14,641 bases of DNA from contig CACZOT010000087.1 in NCBI GenBank assembly GCA_902782795.1, positions 1 through 14,641 on the forward strand. The letters run 5' to 3'. Shown one piece after another: positions 12,957-14,641 of this stretch. Position 1 is the stretch's first letter. Each line of letters begins with the position of its first letter. The stretch comes from an uncultured Eubacteriales bacterium. Lineage in GTDB: Bacteria > Bacillota > Clostridia > Christensenellales > Aristaeellaceae. Position numbers and translations under genes: made by a program. Below the pieces are notes generated by a model. It worked only from the letters and a program-made list of their open reading frames with translations. It had not been told where the DNA came from and searched no databases.

Positions 12957-14048
12957 TCAGATGCCGAAAAGAGCGCGGATGGCGTCTTCCTTGATGTTCG
13001 CGCCGATCACAACCAGGCGGCCGGTGTAATCCGCGGCGCCATAGCGGATCTCGAACTCCTCGGGCACGAAATCGAAGTGGATCCAGCGGCCGTCGGTGGT
13101 GGGCACGATGCCCTTGGCGCGCAGGACCATGCCGTACTTCTCCTCATCGGAGAGCGCGGAGAGCGCCGTGCGCAGCTGGTCCTCGGTGAACTTGTGGGCC
13201 GTCTCCACGCCGATGTCCTCGAAGATCTCGTCCGCGTCGTGTTCACCGTCATGGTGGTGATGGTGATGATGGTGGTGGTGATGCCCGTGCTCCTCATGCT
13301 CGTGGTCATGATGGTGCTCGTGCTCCTCGTCCTCATCCTCGTCATGGTCGTGATGATGGTGGTGCTCGTGCTCCTCTTCTTCCTCATCCTCGTCGTCATC
13401 GTCGTGATGCTGGCCCGCTTCGGGGTACAGCTCGAAGATATCGATGAGGGAAGCCGGGTGCTCGATGGTCTCGAGGATGAGCTTGCCGTCGAGCTCGTCC
13501 CAAGGCGTGGTGATGATGCGCGCGTTGGGGTTCTGCTCGCGGATGAGGGCGATGGCGGCGTCCAGCTTCTCCTGGCTCATGAGCTGGGTGCGGCTGAGGA
13601 TGACCGTCTCGGCGGAGCGGACCTGGTCGACGAAGAACTCGCCGAAATTCTTCAGGTACACGCGGCACTTCTGGCCGTCCACGACGGTGGCGGCGCCGTC
13701 CAGCTCGAGGGGATGGCGCTCCTTGGCCTGCTCGATGACGGCGCGGATCTCGGAGAGCTTGCCCACGCCCGAGGGCTCGATGATGATGCGGTCCGGATTG
13801 TACTTCTCGACGAGCTCGTCGATGGCGGCGTGGAAATCGCCGACCAGGGTGCAGCAGATGCAGCCGCTGTTGAGCTTGGAGACCTGGATGCCGCTGTCCT
13901 TCATGAAGCCGCCGTCGATGCCGACTTCGCCGTATTCGTTCTCCAGGAGGATGACCTTCTCGCCCTGGAAGGCGTCCGCGATGAGCTTTTTGATGAGCGT
14001 GGTCTTGCCCGCGCCGAGGAAACCGGAGATGATGGAAACCTTGATCAT
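12957..14048 (-). CDS. CobW/COG0523-family GTPase with histidine-rich metal-binding tract
   Basis: A 363-aa G3E GTPase, probably a zinc, nickel or cobalt chaperone. The P-loop is GFLGAGKTT (9-17). Walker-B and switch regions include ENEYGEVGIDGG (36-47) and EPSGVGKL (91-98). The metal motif CxCC is present as SGCICCTL (C63, C65, C66). The G4 motif is SRTQ (152-155) rather than NKxD. Residues 214-270 are almost only His, Asp and Glu, with 28 histidines including a run of 11 (256-266). The CobW C-terminal domain follows (about 278-363, ending DYTGRLVVIGANIKEDAIRA). The ATG at 14048 has AAAGGAG ten bases upstream. It is the first gene of the two-gene CobW operon, and the His tract suggests metal storage or hand-over. 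Confidence 0.9.
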   Translation of the reverse strand: MIKVSIISGFLGAGKTTLIKKLIADAFQGEKVILLENEYGEVGIDGGFMKDSGIQVSKLNSGCICCTLVGDFHAAIDELVEKYNPDRIIIEPSGVGKLSEIRAVIEQAKERHPLELDGAATVVDGQKCRVYLKNFGEFFVDQVRSAETVILSRTQLMSQEKLDAAIALIREQNPNARIITTPWDELDGKLILETIEHPASLIDIFELYPEAGQHHDDDDEDEEEEEHEHHHHHDHDEDEDEEHEHHHDHEHEEHGHHHHHHHHHHHDGEHDADEIFEDIGVETAHKFTEDQLRTALSALSDEEKYGMVLRAKGIVPTTDGRWIHFDFVPEEFEIRYGAADYTGRLVVIGANIKEDAIRALFGI

Positions 14049-14070
14049 ACCGTGAGGACTCCTTTATCGT

Positions 14071-14082
14071 GATCGTTCGATC
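14071..14082. promoter_or_regulatory. Dyad in the CobW operon leader
   Basis: GATCG-TT-CGATC is a perfect inverted repeat 23 bases upstream of the CobW start codon, with two more GATCG copies at 14079-14083 and 14089-14093. It could be an operator downstream of the start point. It does not match the Zur consensus that I know from Bacillus. Confidence 0.3.
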
Positions 14083-14137
14083 GATGGGGATCGTGGCGGC
14101 GCGGCGGGATATACGGCCCTTCCGCACCGATTCCTAC

Positions 14138-14164
14138 CTTATACCCTCCGGGCGGTTTTGTCAA
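14138..14164 (-). promoter_or_regulatory. Candidate promoter for the CobW operon
   Basis: On the minus strand, a perfect -35 TTGACA (14164-14159) and TATAAG (14143-14138), separated by only 15 bases. Such short spacing is weak without help, so an activator or another start may be involved. The leader would be about 80 bases long. Confidence 0.5.
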
Positions 14165-14181
14165 TCGCGTCCGTTTAACTT

Positions 14182-14199
14182 TTGCGCTTCTTCGCGCAA
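14182..14199. repeat. 6-bp hairpin in the cobW-bioY intergenic region
   Basis: TTGCGC (14182-14187) and GCGCAA (14194-14199) flank a six-base loop. It lies just before the three 10-base repeats. It has no T-run on either side that would make it a clear terminator. Confidence 0.35.
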
Positions 14200-14200
14200 G

Positions 14201-14230
14201 GCTGTGTTAAGCTGTGTAAAGCCATGTCAA
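14201..14230. repeat. Three head-to-tail 10-bp direct repeats upstream of bioY
   Basis: GCTGTGTTAA, GCTGTGTAAA and GCCATGTCAA follow each other without a gap, with consensus GCyrTGTnAA. A 10-base period places every copy on the same face of the helix, as expected for a cooperatively bound regulator. They lie between the divergent CobW and bioY promoters. A related inverted motif, TTTGACACA, occurs downstream at 14299-14307. Confidence 0.55.
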
Positions 14231-14233
14231 GAT

Positions 14234-14251
14234 TGCGGGAAGGTTCCCGCA
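14234..14251. promoter_or_regulatory. 8-bp perfect dyad upstream of the bioY -35
   Basis: TGCGGGAA-GG-TTCCCGCA is a perfect inverted repeat ending seven bases before the bioY -35 hexamer. The two-base centre favours a protein-binding site over an RNA hairpin. It does not resemble the BirA operator (TTGTnAAC-type half sites). Confidence 0.45.
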
Positions 14252-14257
14252 CACGCG

Positions 14258-14286
14258 TTGTGCGCCGGGGCCGGCTATGGTACAAT
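14258..14286 (+). promoter_or_regulatory. Extended -10 promoter for bioY
   Basis: TACAAT (14281-14286) preceded by TG (TGGTACAAT, extended -10), with a weak TTGTGC -35 (14258-14263) at 17 bases. The leader to the ATG at 14331 is about 38 bases. Confidence 0.65.
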
Positions 14287-14330
14287 AGTTTGCGGTGTTT
14301 GACACATTTTCTTTACAGAGGAGAACTTCC

Positions 14331-14641
14331 ATGGAGAAACGCAAGTTCCGGACGGTGGACCTGGTATACTGCGCGGTGGGCGCGGTCCTGATCACTCTTG
14401 GGGCCTGGGTGACGATCCCCGCGGTGGTGGAATTCACCCTGCAGACGTTCGCCATCTTCCTCATACTGGCGCTGCTGGGCGGCAAGCGGGGCACGGTCTC
14501 CGTGTGCGTATACCTGCTGCTGGGCGCGGTGGGCGTGCCTGTGTTTGCCGGGTTCCACGGCGGGATCGCCTCGCTGGTCGGCGCGACGGGCGGGTATCTG
14601 GTGGGCTTTGTGCCCATGGCCCTGTGCTACTGGCTGATGAC
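14331..14641 (+). CDS. bioY: BioY-family biotin transporter, ECF S component (5' part only)
   Basis: Only the first 103 codons are inside the window; the gene runs off the right edge and would be about 180-200 aa if normal. BioY is the membrane substrate-binding subunit that takes up biotin, usually with the shared ECF energy module. Visible family features are the first helix (LVYCAVGAVLITLGAWVTIP), then FTLQTFAIFLILALLGGKRG (35-54), then YLLLGAVGVPVFAGFHGG and GATGGYLVGFVP. GATGG replaces the more common GPTGG. AGAGGAGA precedes the ATG at a normal distance. A biotin link for the adjacent CobW operon is not evident, and no BirA-type operator is clear upstream. Confidence 0.88.
   Translation, partial: MEKRKFRTVDLVYCAVGAVLITLGAWVTIPAVVEFTLQTFAIFLILALLGGKRGTVSVCVYLLLGAVGVPVFAGFHGGIASLVGATGGYLVGFVPMALCYWLM

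Noticed and set aside
13240..13410. Triplet repeat tract considered as a CRISPR or satellite array
   Set aside because: It has no unit and spacer structure and is in frame as His/Asp/Glu codons inside a CobW gene, a common feature of this family.
13077..14072. Plus-strand open frame encoding a strongly hydrophobic Val/Leu/Met stretch that looks like membrane helices
   Set aside because: It is the exact antisense of the His/Asp/Glu tract in the CobW gene; antisense His and Glu/Asp codons give Met/Val and Leu/Val. No ribosome site or promoter supports it.
14165..14330. Possible riboswitch or BirA operator upstream of bioY
   Set aside because: The bioY leader is only about 38 bases, too short for a riboswitch, and I find no pair of TTGTnAAC-like half sites at the usual spacing.

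Overview
The window is a compact, GC-rich bacterial chromosome segment with strong AGGAGG-type ribosome binding sites, sigma-A type promoters (TTGACA / TATAAT), several GTG or TTG starts, a lipobox lipoprotein, a BioY-type vitamin transporter and paired clostridial-type CobW GTPases. This points to a high-GC member of the Clostridia, probably gut-associated; the order-level placement is a guess. I see no tRNA, rRNA, CRISPR, insertion sequence or phage gene, and no gene-free stretch longer than 300 bases. The longest gap is 14049-14330 (282 bases), which is dense in promoter and repeat signals.

Layout. (1) 1-1960, minus strand: miaA then an RluA-family pseudouridine synthase, an RNA-modification pair read from an extended -10 promoter and ending near a hairpin at the window edge. 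(2) 2002-4123, plus strand: a three-gene unit of an eight-helix membrane protein with a DUF2975-like C-terminal half, a small YozG-like Cro/C1 regulator and a lipoprotein. Its promoter carries two copies of one dyad operator. (3) 4128-5991, plus strand: a glycerate 2-kinase and a GNAT acetyltransferase, ending in a bidirectional terminator. (4) 6004-8330, minus strand: tdh-kbl, the two-step threonine to glycine pathway. (5) 8378-9958, plus strand: a MATE efflux transporter, divergent from tdh. (6) 9980-10952, minus strand: rpiB and a second GNAT acetyltransferase. (7) 10968-11912, minus strand: an AEC-family permease lying just behind a strong terminator. (8) 11943-14164, minus strand: two adjacent CobW/COG0523 GTPases, one with a 28-histidine tract and one with a DUF1980/YcgQ-like C-terminal domain, probably a metal-handling pair. 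(9) 14182-14641, plus strand: promoter region and the 5' part of bioY, cut by the window end.

Most genes are metabolic or housekeeping. The parts least explained by known biology are the DUF2975-like/HTH/lipoprotein unit with its twin operators, the paired CobW proteins with degenerate G4 motifs, and the repeat-rich divergent region between the CobW operon and bioY. Functions come from recognised motifs, not from database searches.
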